Origin: Rhizophagus irregularis
Taxonomy: Eukaryota > Glomeromycota > Glomeromycetes > Glomerales > Glomeraceae
Reading direction: 5' to 3'
Length of the DNA: 64,000 nucleotides
NCBI RefSeq assembly: GCF_026210795.1
Contig: NC_089458.1
Location: 2,558,001 to 2,622,000, forward strand
Positions 1-10,892 of the stretch are shown piece by piece. The notes under the pieces are model-generated. The model saw only the letters and a list, made by a program, of their open reading frames with translations. It was not told the origin of the DNA and ran no database searches. Position 1 is the first letter of the stretch. Every line of letters begins with the position of its first letter. The translations under genes were made by a program, and so were the position numbers.

Positions 1-58
1 TTATTATTATTTTATTATACTAGTTTTTTTTTATAAATGTACTTGAAAATTTTATTAG

Positions 59-929
59 TTACAAGCAAGCACTTGAAGCAGCTGTAGAAGGACGTAACAA
101 AACTACAGAGTTGGGAGTAGCATTTTCTAGACCTGATGATTATTTTGCAGAAATGGTAAAATCTGACGAACATATGACAAAAATACGTAAAAAATTAATT
201 GATGAGGAACAAAAAATAAAAGCGAGTGAAGATGCCAGACGTAAACGTGAATTAAAGAAATTTGGCAAAAAAGTTCAAATTGAACGTTTACAAGAACGTC
301 AAAAACAAAAAAGAGAAGATCTAGAAAAAATTAAAGCTATGAAAAAAAGTATGATAATTCTTAATACATATTTTTTTTAAGGTTTAACTAAAAAGATATT
401 AATAAATTGCTCTTTTTTTTCATAACTTTTAATTTAGAAAGGAAAGGTATTGAAGATACTGCTGTGGATGATGATTTTGAAATTGCTTTAGAAGAAGCTG
501 CTGATAAGGATAATAGACCTAATAATAATAGACCTAACAAAAAACAAAAAACTGGAAAACCTTCTAAACGTACTTATAAGGTATCGACCATAAGATTGTA
601 ATTTTAAACATTTTATTTTTTCAAAATAATTTAACTTTTTTATAATTTAAAAGGATACTAAATTTGGCTTTGGCGGAAAGAAACGTCATGCTAAATCAAA
701 TACTGCACAATCTTCTGGTGATTTATCAATATTTGATGGTGGAAAATCCACAAAAAAAGTACGTCGTAAGATTTAAAACATATATATGTATAGGTTTTTT
801 TTTGTTGAGGAGAATAATATTTAAGTGATTTTTTGATTTTTTTTTATTTCTTTATAACTATAGAAGAAAATCACAAAAACGCGCCCTGGAAAAGCTAGAC
901 GTCAAGCTGCAAGAAATAAAAGACAATGA
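59..929 (+). CDS. EBP2: rRNA-processing protein Ebp2 (3' part)
   Basis: Ebp2 (EBNA1-binding protein 2 family) is a nucleolar factor for 27S pre-rRNA processing and 60S subunit assembly. Four exons are visible: 59-348, 438-580, 654-758 and 864-929; all junctions are GT-AG and the frame stays open to TGA. The first visible codons give YKQALEAAVEGR, followed by FSRPDDYFAEMVKSDEHM, both typical of the family core. Then come a long Lys/Arg/Glu-rich helix, an acidic stretch, the motif KFGFGGKKRHAKSN and a basic tail ending RPGKARRQAARNKRQ, which is the classic Ebp2 C-terminus. The 5' exons, including the start codon, lie outside the window, because the sequence just before 59 is an intron acceptor (ttattag). 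The assignment is secure; the exact start of the first visible exon relies on that acceptor. Confidence 0.93.
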
Positions 930-2338
930 AAAATTATTTAATTATTTTTTTTTGTTCAAACAGTTCATTCAAATCTTATAATTTTATTAATGAATAATAT
1001 TATTTTTTTTAAAAAAAAATAAAATAAAATAAAAAATGTATTACATTTGACTGTAAACAATTTTAATTTTCTGTACATAATCAAATAAAATTTTTTGATA
1101 TTTTTGCATCATTCTTTTAAATTAAATGATATTTTATATTATGGCTTTACAAGTTTTACACAAGAACAGGCGTGTTTATGTCAATTTTTATTATAAAGAA
1201 ACCTAGATTTAACGTTATTATATTTGCCTAAGTCCTATCCTACCCGACATATTTTTTTAGGACCAAGCTTCTATTGGTGTGTTAAAGCATATAAGAAATA
1301 CTTTATTATAGTTGCTTCTACTGAAATATATACATATATACTGAAATAAAGTGCGAGTTGAATCACTAATAAATAAGAGAAGCCAAATGAATTGACTTAT
1401 TAAAAAGAATAAAAGAGTTGAAATTCTTTTACTTTAAAAAAGACTTGAGAAACTTTTAGAGAAATTTTTAGAAGCGTAAAAAAATATGAAATGTAATCAG
1501 TAATGTAATCATATATATACATTTAAAGTTTTTTAATAATTTTAACAGTTTCCATATTAGATATTTTAAATATTAGTTTCGTCTCTGTTTTTATCCCGTA
1601 TGACAAACAAATTTTATATTTCGATAGCCAATTATATTCATAATCATGTTAAATTGGTCCAACTTTCCCAACGGAAAGTCAGTAAATATCAAGACTTTTA
1701 TTATTTATCGTAAATATTGTATCGATACCTTGACATTCTTTATTTCCTTCGCATCCCTTGTATTATATTTTTCTTTCTTTCCTCGCGTGCCAGCACGTTA
1801 GTCATATTTACCTATAAGTTTTTCTCGTTACCATATTAGGCATCTGTTATTTCTACACTAGATTTAGTTTGGACTACTAATAACGCGAACAAAATTTATT
1901 AAATTTTTTTTTTATTTCTATATAGATAACGATAGTTTTTATTTGGTATTCGAGCCTCTCATCTACATTAAACGAAAAATAAAATTAACGACTACTTAAA
2001 GGTTTGCGTGAATTCAAAAAAACATTTCTACAAATAAAGCAATTTTGTTAAAAAAAATAAAAAAATAAATAAAAAATAAATAAAAAGATTTACCTGTTTA
2101 CGATTGAACCGCAGGACACGATTCCATTCCTTATGTACTTTGGCTTTATTTCGTTCATTCGTTCGTTATAGTATACTCATCTGTCACTTAGTCAAGTATT
2201 GATTTATAATAGTAAGCAGTGTAAATAATAGTATCAGGTAATTTCTCGATTGGTTATTTATATTTTTTTTTTCACTAGTATATTAACGTTTTTATTTATT
2301 TTTTTTTCATTCAGAGAATATTTTATATAATTGAAAAA
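930..2338. other. Intergenic, AT-rich
   Basis: This 1.4 kb stretch lies between Ebp2 and the kelch/BTB gene. I see only poly-A/T runs, a short ATATATAC-rich patch near 1320-1345 and no supported ORF. It presumably holds the Ebp2 3' UTR and the promoter and 5' UTR of the downstream gene. Confidence 0.6.
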
Positions 2339-4807
2339 ATGGCTGCGAATCCTGGTCTTCAATCAATATCAGATCTTACTGCTTCAACCCGCTTAACTAC
2401 AGGGGATATACCACCACCTCTTGTAGGTTCTTCAACAACCGTTATAAGTACCCGGCTTTATTTATTCGCAGGACGACTTGTGTCTTCTCGACGCATGACA
2501 AATGAACTATATGAACTTGATTTAGAAACATTTGTATGGACAAAATTTCAGGATACTGAACAAAAAGCACCAAAAGCTAGATATTTTCATTCTGCAAATC
2601 AATATAAAAATTCAATCGTATTTTTTGGCGGAATGGGATATTCAAGAACTTCAAATGATGGTTTATGTGTGTTAGATGATGTTTCTATCTTTGATTTAGA
2701 CACATATACTTGGAAACATCCTGAAATAACACCTTCATCTTTTTCCCCACGACCAAGATATGCACATTTAGCCGCAGTGACTGCAAATAAGTTGGTAGTG
2801 GTAGGTGGTCAAGACATGTCCAACTCATATATAGAAGAAATTAATGTGTTGGATTTGGATGAATTGACATGGACCTCATCAAGACCTTTTGAGAAGCATT
2901 GTGGGGCATATCGTTCAGTTGCAGTTAGTAGTACTAGTCATACTAATTTACCTTTATATGGTAATAATGTTAATGATAACGCTTCAATCACTTCGTCGTT
3001 TGATTCTACTTCTTCATCATCGGACACAAATGTTCCTGCACCATTGAGAAAATCAACTTCTCAGCAGGCGTTATCTAGTACAAACAACACTGTTTCTAAT
3101 GTTATTCGTAAACCACCATCTGTTGGAGCCTTTGGTCGTCCAGAATCTTTACGCAGAACTCCTTCAGGAGGTCAAAATATTGTACGTTCACGTTCCATAA
3201 AAAGGGTACAATCGTCAAGCAATTCATACTATCGGCTTTCATATACAACTAGTGTCACTGAAGAAAATCCGAATCCTATTTATTTATACTCTAATTATAA
3301 TTTCACGGATGTTAAACGTGAACTTCAAGTTATTGCACCACCTACAACGTCGAATTATCAAATTATGGATCATTCTTCAAATATGACAGGTGCATTTTTA
3401 CCTCCAGGTCTTCGTTTCCCAACTGGAGCGATTCTTGGACATCATCTTATTATATCAGGAACTTATTTAACAAATACAAGTCAAACTTTTAGTATATGGG
3501 CATTAAACCTTGCGAATTTGGTTTGGACACGAATTGATACTGGTTCATGTTTCTCACAAGGTTCGTGGAATAGGGGCATACTATGTGAGGAGACTAACAG
3601 ATATTTTGTACTTGGTCATCGCGATAGGTCACTCGTTGATGATTATAATCATCGACAAACAAATTTTGACCATGTGACTGTTGTAGACTTGGAAGCATTT
3701 GGAGTTTATCAACCACCTCCTGCTACAATGTCTACAAATGCACAAGAATTAGGATTGGCATTATTAAATGATTCTAATATAGCAGATTTTGAAATTGTGA
3801 CGCAAGATGATCGGAGAATACCCGTTAATTCACAAATATTATCGCAAAGATGGCCTCATTTTAAGGCGTTAGTTAATCAACAGGCTGAAAGAGTACCTAA
3901 ACCAAAATATGATGAAGAGACGATAAAAAATCCTGAAGATGAAGAAACTATATTGATGTATAATAATAGAGCTTTAGAATTTCCTGAGCCTTATCCTGTC
4001 ACATTAGCATTTTTACAATATTTGTATACCGATCATCTTCTTACATCACAACAGCATCAGCCTCAAATATTAGCACAACTTTTACTGCTAGCAGATATGT
4101 ACGATTTAGACCGTCTACGACAATTGACATCGCATTCATTACATCAGTCTTTAAGTATGTCCACAGCTGCATTAATATATGAAACAGCTGCACTTTCACG
4201 TCAAACAGGTTTACAGATTCGTGCTCTTAAAGTTATGATTGCCGCCAAGAAAATGCTTCAGCAGCAGCAGCAGCAGCAGCAACAACAACAACAACAACAA
4301 CGAGAGTCACGAGTTCCTCCTCAAATAGGAGATGGTGATATTTTGTCCTCAAGTTGGGCAAATCCCGCAAGTCCTCCTTTATCAGCAGCTATAGCATCTG
4401 ATACGAGAGCATCTTATTATGATCCATATTCAACAGCAATGAATTTAACATCACAATCACCACTATCTTCACCTATTCAGAAAAGAACTCGATCATCTTC
4501 ATCTGTATCAGCTTATAATAGTTCAATATCTAGTCGTGGATATTTACCAACCATACAAGATAGTATAACACAGAATGATGTTATATCTGAAGAAAGGATA
4601 AATTCGTCAATATCGACTCGAAGTTTGCGACCTACTAGATCAAATAGTTCATTGTCTACATCAACAAGATCTTCTAACAGAAGTTATGCAGCGAGTACAA
4701 CTACATTTGGTAGTAATAATGTACCAATACATCAACAACCGGTGTCACCAGAAAATCGAGTATATCAACAGGAATCTGGATTTGGTTATGCAAGTGGTGG
4801 ATTATAG
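2339..4807 (+). CDS. Kelch-repeat/BTB protein, Ral2/Mds3/Pmd1-like
   Basis: Single-exon gene of 822 aa. Residues about 25-200 hold kelch-type blades: PPPLVGSSTTVISTRLYLFAG, then RYFHSANQYKNSIVFFGGM, then RYAHLAAVTANKLVVVGG. A serine-rich linker follows. A BTB-like segment starts near residue 480 (DSNIADFEIVTQDDRRIPVNSQILSQRW) and continues through YPVTLAFLQYLYTDHLLT. This order (N-terminal kelch, C-terminal BTB) matches the fungal Ral2 and Mds3/Pmd1 family, which acts in Ras/TOR-linked control of morphogenesis and sporulation; that role is family knowledge, not shown here. A pure glutamine tract follows the BTB region, and the tail is Ser/Arg-rich and low complexity, perhaps a phosphorylated regulatory region. 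The ATG at 2339 has A at -3 and opens the ORF. Which family member it represents is uncertain. Confidence 0.85.
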   Translation: MAANPGLQSISDLTASTRLTTGDIPPPLVGSSTTVISTRLYLFAGRLVSSRRMTNELYELDLETFVWTKFQDTEQKAPKARYFHSANQYKNSIVFFGGMGYSRTSNDGLCVLDDVSIFDLDTYTWKHPEITPSSFSPRPRYAHLAAVTANKLVVVGGQDMSNSYIEEINVLDLDELTWTSSRPFEKHCGAYRSVAVSSTSHTNLPLYGNNVNDNASITSSFDSTSSSSDTNVPAPLRKSTSQQALSSTNNTVSNVIRKPPSVGAFGRPESLRRTPSGGQNIVRSRSIKRVQSSSNSYYRLSYTTSVTEENPNPIYLYSNYNFTDVKRELQVIAPPTTSNYQIMDHSSNMTGAFLPPGLRFPTGAILGHHLIISGTYLTNTSQTFSIWALNLANLVWTRIDTGSCFSQGSWNRGILCEETNRYFVLGHRDRSLVDDYNHRQTNFDHVTVVDLEAFGVYQPPPATMSTNAQELGLALLNDSNIADFEIVTQDDRRIPVNSQILSQRWPHFKALVNQQAERVPKPKYDEETIKNPEDEETILMYNNRALEFPEPYPVTLAFLQYLYTDHLLTSQQHQPQILAQLLLLADMYDLDRLRQLTSHSLHQSLSMSTAALIYETAALSRQTGLQIRALKVMIAAKKMLQQQQQQQQQQQQQQRESRVPPQIGDGDILSSSWANPASPPLSAAIASDTRASYYDPYSTAMNLTSQSPLSSPIQKRTRSSSSVSAYNSSISSRGYLPTIQDSITQNDVISEERINSSISTRSLRPTRSNSSLSTSTRSSNRSYAASTTTFGSNNVPIHQQPVSPENRVYQQESGFGYASGGL
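4259..4300 (+). repeat. Polyglutamine codon repeat (CAG)7(CAA)7
   Basis: Fourteen consecutive glutamine codons lie in the kelch/BTB gene: seven CAG followed by seven CAA. The switch in codon type suggests two separate slippage blocks. The repeat is likely to vary in length between strains or nuclei. Confidence 0.95.
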
Positions 4808-5435
4808 CAAAGATTTTAATAAATATTGTAAGGCAGGAAAAGATGAAAAATAATGAAGTCAAGATTTTATTAAATGAAGGGTTCAGAAAATATGCTGGTA
4901 ATCAAAACTATTTAGCTTATATTAACATTGTCAATAGGTACATACAAAAATTACAAAAATTCAAACAGAATGTAATATTGACGATGTATGATTAATAATT
5001 AATGTTAGGAAGAAGAAAAAGTTTTAGTAGGGATAAAAAAAAAATTAATTTTTATTGGATCTATTATTTATTTATTTATTTATTTTGATTAATATTTATT
5101 ATTGTTATATATATTGTATTGTATTTTTTTTACCTTTTTTTTTGAAAATTGGAATTTTATTAAAAAAGTAGATTTTCATCATATATTATTATATACAGTA
5201 TATATATTAATAATTTTAACTTATTAAATAATAATTATAATAATTGTAAAATTAAAAAAAAAAAGAGTTTAAAAACTTTTGCAGTAAGCATCCTAAATAA
5301 GGTAAAAATAATTAAATGCTTGTCCCACGTTATTTTGTGTGACAAGTGGAATTTAAAAATTGCGCACTTTTTACGACAATAAAGTTTTTTTTAGATCTTT
5401 TTGATCTAAAAATTTCAAATTGCACATATCTCAAA
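4808..5435. other. Intergenic, AT-rich
   Basis: Very AT-rich spacer with TTTATTTATTTA-like runs, holding the kelch gene 3' UTR and the Prp46 promoter. No further gene is visible. Confidence 0.6.
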
Positions 5436-7510
5436 ATGGAGTACGTAAATGATAATGAACAATATCCCGATAACTCGCCTCCCGATTTAACAAAATTATT
5501 ACAACGATCTGTAAAGCGAACAAAAGCAATGTTTCAATCCGGCACTGGTACAAATTTTCTTCTGGAGGATGACGAAAGGTTTTTAATGAATGATTCTGGT
5601 GGAGGTTTTCATATGAGTTAGCCGTTACTCGCTTTTTACCTCGTTGCGTCTTGCACCTCTAACTTCTAACGCATGTTATTATTACTTTTTAATAGTCAAC
5701 AGGTCAAGTTAAGAATAAAAATTAACGACGAGTATAGTGATGTTCAGCAGTTACCTGCTTCATTATTAGCACAACAAAGTAGAGGAAAGAAAAGACCTTT
5801 AGAGACGGGCGAATCTGGTTTGGATAATGGTGCTTCAGAAACTAATGGGACTGGTCCCGTATCTATGCAATTGGATAATAATGAGCATTTGCCTCAAATC
5901 ACCGGGGGTCATACATATCCTTCTGCATCAGGTTAGTTATTAATTGTAATTGATATTTTTTGTGTTAAGCTAGTATTAATCGAAATATATTATAGGAGTG
6001 TCACTTTCTGAGGATAACGCGGTTGAAGGACAAGTGTCTGCTAATACTATACAAAAATTAGTTGATAATCTTCCACCTTCACGTGTTCAGTAAGTGCAAC
6101 TTAATTTTACTTTGTTATTTGATAATCATTATTAATTATTTTTTTATATTATAAAGACAAGAAGCTGCGAAAACTGCACATGGTGTAGTCGCTATTAGAC
6201 AAAAGGCCGGTATTAATGCTACACCATTTGCAACTTCAGGATCTTTGGTAAGACGTCAAGTTCCGAGAGCGCAACGTCCAAATTGGCATGCTCCTTGGAA
6301 ATTAATGAGGGTAATTAGCGGCCATTTAGGATGGGTTCGTTCTATAGCTGTAGAACCGGGGAATAAATGGTTTGTAACAGGTGCTGGCGATCGAACCATC
6401 AAGGTAGAAAGATAAATCACTTTTCTTTTATTAAAAAAAAAAAATGTTTTTAATTATAAGCTTTAATTATTAGATTTGGGATCTTGCATCTGGTACTTTG
6501 AAACTTACTCTTACAGGTCATATTTCGACAGTTCGTGGTTTGGCTGTTTCACCACGACATCCGTATTTGTTTTCTTGCGGCGAAGACAAAATGGTTAAAT
6601 GTTGGGATCTTGAACAAAATAAAGTTATACGACATTATCATGGTCACTTGTCTGGCGTATATTCTTTAAGTTTACATCCTACATTAGATATTTTAGCTAC
6701 AGCAGGAAGAGACGCTACTGCGAGAGTATGGGATATGCGTACAAAACAATGTATTCATGTATTAAGTGGACATTCTTCAACAGTAGCAGATGTAAAATGT
6801 CAAGAAGTAGATCCACAAATAATTACAGGTTCAATGGATTCAACTATCAGACTTTGGGATTTAGCAGCAGGAAAAACTATGGCAACGCTTACGCATCATA
6901 AAAAATCTGTTAGAGCATTAGCTATACATCCCGCAGAATTTACTTTTGCTAGTGGTAGTGCTGATAACATTAAACAGTGGAAATGTCCTGAAGGAACTTT
7001 TATGCAAAATTTTGAAAATCACCGTGCTATTATTAATACTTTAGCTGTTAATGTTGATAATGTTTTATTTTCTGGTGGTAAGTAAAAAAAGTTTTTTCTT
7101 TTTTTTTTAAAAAAAAAATTGATTTTTAACATTAATTGTTAATTGATATAATATATTTAAATATATTATTAAAGCTGATAATGGATCGATGGCATTTTGG
7201 GATTGGAAGTCAGCATATAAATTTCAATCGTTGGAGACAACCGTTCAACCTGGATCTCTGGAATCTGAAGCTGGTATATTTGCTAGTACATTTGATCGCA
7301 CAGGATTAAGATTGATTACGTGTGAAGCTGATAAAACTGTTAAAATTTGGAGAGAAGATCCTAATGCGGTACGAATAATATACTTCAATAAATTAAAAAT
7401 ACGAAATTATATTGAGTATTTCTTTAATTGCTTAAACTATGTTTATTTTTTAGACTCCAGAAACTCATCCTATTGAATGGAAGCCAACATTGATTAGAAC
7501 TAGATATTAA
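5436..7510 (+). CDS. PRP46: Pre-mRNA splicing factor Prp46/PLRG1 (WD40)
   Basis: PLRG1/Prp46 is a WD40 subunit of the Prp19 (NineTeen) complex in activated spliceosomes. Seven exons give 524 aa: 5436-5578, 5696-5931, 5996-6089, 6157-6403, 6474-7077, 7175-7368, 7454-7510. The join after exon 1 produces LLEDDES, which matches the N-terminal region of the family. The signature [19 protein letters not shown] marks the start of the propeller. Seven WD-type blades follow, among them [39 protein letters not shown] and [13 protein letters not shown]. The end, [16 protein letters not shown], aligns with the conserved PLRG1 C-terminus. An upstream in-frame start exists near 5346, but the ATG at 5436 fits the family length best. 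The exon 1 donor (gttttt) is weak; the other junctions are standard. Confidence 0.95.
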
Positions 7511-7762
7511 TTAGTATATTATTATTACATTATATTTTACTTGTATATATTTCTATTTTTAAAACAAAACATGATTATGAAGTTTAATAAAAATAATTAA
7601 AATGGATTTTATTCAATAGAATTAGAATTATTAGAATTATTGATGATTGCTCGTAATTTACAGTGATTTTATTTATATATTAAGCTATTTTACCCATTGC
7701 AAAAATGAAGTGATAATATTTTCTCATATTCAAATCATTGAATTCATAGTAGAATTTAAGAA

Positions 7763-10502
7763 TCATTGCCTATTACCTACAGGCAGTGGAAGTTTATCCT
7801 GAAGTACTTCCAAAAAGTTTCGAATTTCGCTTAAGAGGGCATTGACTCCTCCAGTTTCTTCCATAATATCATAAGGATGCCATTCGGGTGTTTCTCCGAC
7901 ATTCAAATTGCTATTAAAAGCAAAATTATCTTCCCAAGATTTTCTGTAAAACTATATGAAGAATGAATAAAAATTCAGATTGATAAAATGAAAAATAGAA
8001 ATTTTTAAAAGAATATTTTACTTACTGAAACTCCATAGGTAACAGCAGCTGATTCTTTATCCAAAGGAACTTCGACACCGGGAGAACTAGTTATCTTATC
8101 TTTTAAGTCCCAAAATTTATACCTTGTAACTTCTACAACATAATGATCGCCCCACCAATATTTCCATCTGTTTTTTTCACACACTGAGGTAACGTTTATT
8201 TCATCAGTGTTTGAATAAACCAAGTGTTCATTATTTTGGCTACATTATTGTTTTATATATTAATCAGTGTTCTTTAAAAGATCAATTGTTGTTGTATTGC
8301 AAAATTTATGTAGTTACCTAAGTCGTAATTTATAAACAAAAGTTCCTAAAGCATTAAACTTGTCATTAGGAAGGCGTTTTGCTGTTTTGATGTTGAGTTT
8401 CCATGAGTAAACACTGAAATTAATATATATATATAATATTTAATTAGTTTAAAATATCCTAAAGATTTATATTATTTTAATAATACTACTAACTTATCCA
8501 AACATGACATGTTGATGTCCAATATGTTCTTATCATGTGTAGTTACATTCCACAGGCCAATCTTTCCATCTTCCTTAAACTGGACATCAAAAGCACACGG
8601 CCAGGGTTCTACGCGAGCATTGCGACCCATTGGAGGTGGTCTACGGATTACAAGAATTTTATATTCTCGAAATGGTGACCCATCCCATTGTCGATCACAA
8701 TCGGAGAGAATTTCAAATAAAGCATCTAATTGTCTGAAATGATTAGCAATACTAAAAAAGGAAATATTTACATTGTTAAAAAATTTCTCATATAAAAGCA
8801 AGCAATAACCAATGTAAATTATTATAATCACTTGCCACGTAGCAAATTTAGATTGTAAACGAGAATCACTCAGAATCTTATCATTAAGTCGATCGATAGC
8901 CCATAATGGTTCTCTGGGAAAATCTGTTAAGCACACATGGCCAAATCTAGTGTATCACGAACAGATTTTAATAAATAAACGTGTATGCATAATTTAGAAA
9001 TATTATACTATACCTAATACGCATTTTAATTTCTTCGTCAAATAAGTGAATGGTTCCAAAAGCTTTAATAAGAGCATCCTCGATCCTTTTCACATTTGAC
9101 ACACGAATACTAATATTTATTGACACAAACTTTCATTATTCATATAAAGGTCCGGATAATAAATATATTTTAAAAGACTCACTTGTGCAAAGCATCGAAA
9201 TTAGAGTTTGGATTTAATTCTCTTGAACCTCCGTTTTTACCGACAACCGAAATTTTATCTCCCTCAAGAACAGGTTCAAGGAGTTTGAACAATCCAAAGA
9301 CATCATGCGGTTTGTTGAACCAAGGCGCGGGATTTGCTATTCTAACTTTATAAGGTTTATTCGGCGGTTCTATCATATGAAGCACCCAGCCTTTATAAAC
9401 GATCGCATTATCCTTATTTGTTACATTAGGAACGGACCTGGACTAAAGAATTATAATTATTAATTTAAAAATTAATCACTTGTTAAACTTGTTAACAATT
9501 CATGAAACTAAGTTCATACCGCAACTACTTTAATATACAAATGCTTGACTCGCATCGTTGCTTCTTCAACGGAATCATAAGTATCACCAACAATTCTTAT
9601 TAACTATAAGAACAAATAAGATAAATAAATAAAATAAAGAGAATTCGAAGATTTAATCTATTTTTTCTATAATACTTGCATTAGAGCTTGGTTCATACCA
9701 CATATAACATTTAGTCTCCGCACGTACTGGATGCAGAGTCTCTTCTTTCTCGCCAATAATTCGTGAGATAGGAATTTCGGAATTAGGAAAAACAAAGTGC
9801 CCGTTAAAAGGTTTTCGATCAGGTGGAAATCCTCTGTAATCGCGGTCTTCACGTTCTCGAGCTTCCCTACGTTCTATTTTACGTTTTTGTTTCTCACTAA
9901 GAGCCTTTTCAGGTTTTGCCCAACCTTTAACTTTTCTTTTGCTGCGCTCTTGTAAATCTTTTGTTAGTACGGTTTCGGAGAGAGCAAACCATTGTTTAAG
10001 AGCTTGGTCGATATCTTCACGCGCACCCCAAATTTCGATTTGCTATATACAAATAAATACCATTAAATAAAAAACTTTCTCATAAATTAAAAAGTAGAAA
10101 TAAATATTTACAGCTTCATCCTCATTATAAATCATATGAGTATTCGTCAGTTTTTCGATACGTTGCACGTGAAACCTTTTCTCTCCGAGAATATCAACTG
10201 GACGAACATTTGGAGGAATCTTTATATGGTATTGCACAATGGTGTATAATATGTTAAAATGAATTTAAATTAATCCATTAAACTAATCTTTAGAATTTTA
10301 ATTGAAAAAAATAATAAAATTTATTTACCAGCCAAACTTCGTCGGGAGTTCTCTTTGGAACAGGACGTTCTTCATGATCTTTTTTTTGAAGCTGTTGTCG
10401 ATGTCTCCATTGATCCGCTTCTTCCTCATCATAGAATTCTGAATTCCCTTGTCTATTATCTTGATTATGTTGATTATTATATTGATTATAGCTTTTTGAC
10501 AT
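7763..10502 (-). CDS. Uncharacterised KH-like domain protein, 11 exons
   Basis: I built an 11-exon model of about 650 aa: 10502-10329, 10219-10112, 10042-9680, 9603-9520, 9442-9183, 9109-9014, 8946-8836, 8751-8494, 8413-8318, 8239-8026, 7951-7763. The N-terminus is Gln/Asn- and charge-rich, followed by IPPNVRPVDILGEKRFHVQ. Exons 3-4 contain ISRIIGEKEETLHPVRAE and then IRIVGDTYDSVEEATMRVK, which looks like a KH fold with a degenerate GXXG (here GEKE). A basic Lys/Arg-rich helix precedes it. The rest has no motif I recognise. Two introns appear to use GC donors (GCAAGT at 9679 and at 8835); the second has a weaker GT alternative (gtggca with a later acceptor). RNA binding is an inference from the KH-like segment. 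The gene is divergent to Dicer and convergent with Prp46. Confidence 0.75.
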
Positions 10503-10892
10503 TTTTAATTGTGAACACAAGAAAAATTTTATTATTCTTGAATAATGGACACTCAATATTCCGCTTATATAACAAACAATTACAATTTTTTTTTGTGTCC
10601 TTTTACGCCATCCCGGTACTGTGCCACGGATGCATGCAATTGTTCCAATTTGAATGATAATCACAAAATCTGTAATTGTTTTCCAAAAATGTAAACATTG
10701 GTCTGAATAACTATAAATTACAGTTGATTTTTTTTCAATTCATCTCTTTAACAAATCATTCTCTCAAATATTAGGGTTATAATTGCTCATTATTATCATT
10801 ATTTCATCATTTTTTGCTAAAAAAAAAAGACAATAAAAGAAGAATTTTAAGAGAGATTTATTAAAGTTTGTTTTTAAAAAGTGTTATTAACA
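10503..10892. promoter_or_regulatory. Shared divergent promoter, KH-like gene / Dicer
   Basis: Only 390 bp separate the start codons of the minus-strand KH-like gene (10502) and Dicer (10893). This stretch must hold both promoters and 5' UTRs, so the two genes may be co-regulated. No specific factor site stands out. Confidence 0.55.

Noticed and set aside
10355-10657. Plus-strand ORF over the KH-like gene start
   Set aside because: Shadow of the first exon on the opposite strand; it has no conserved content.
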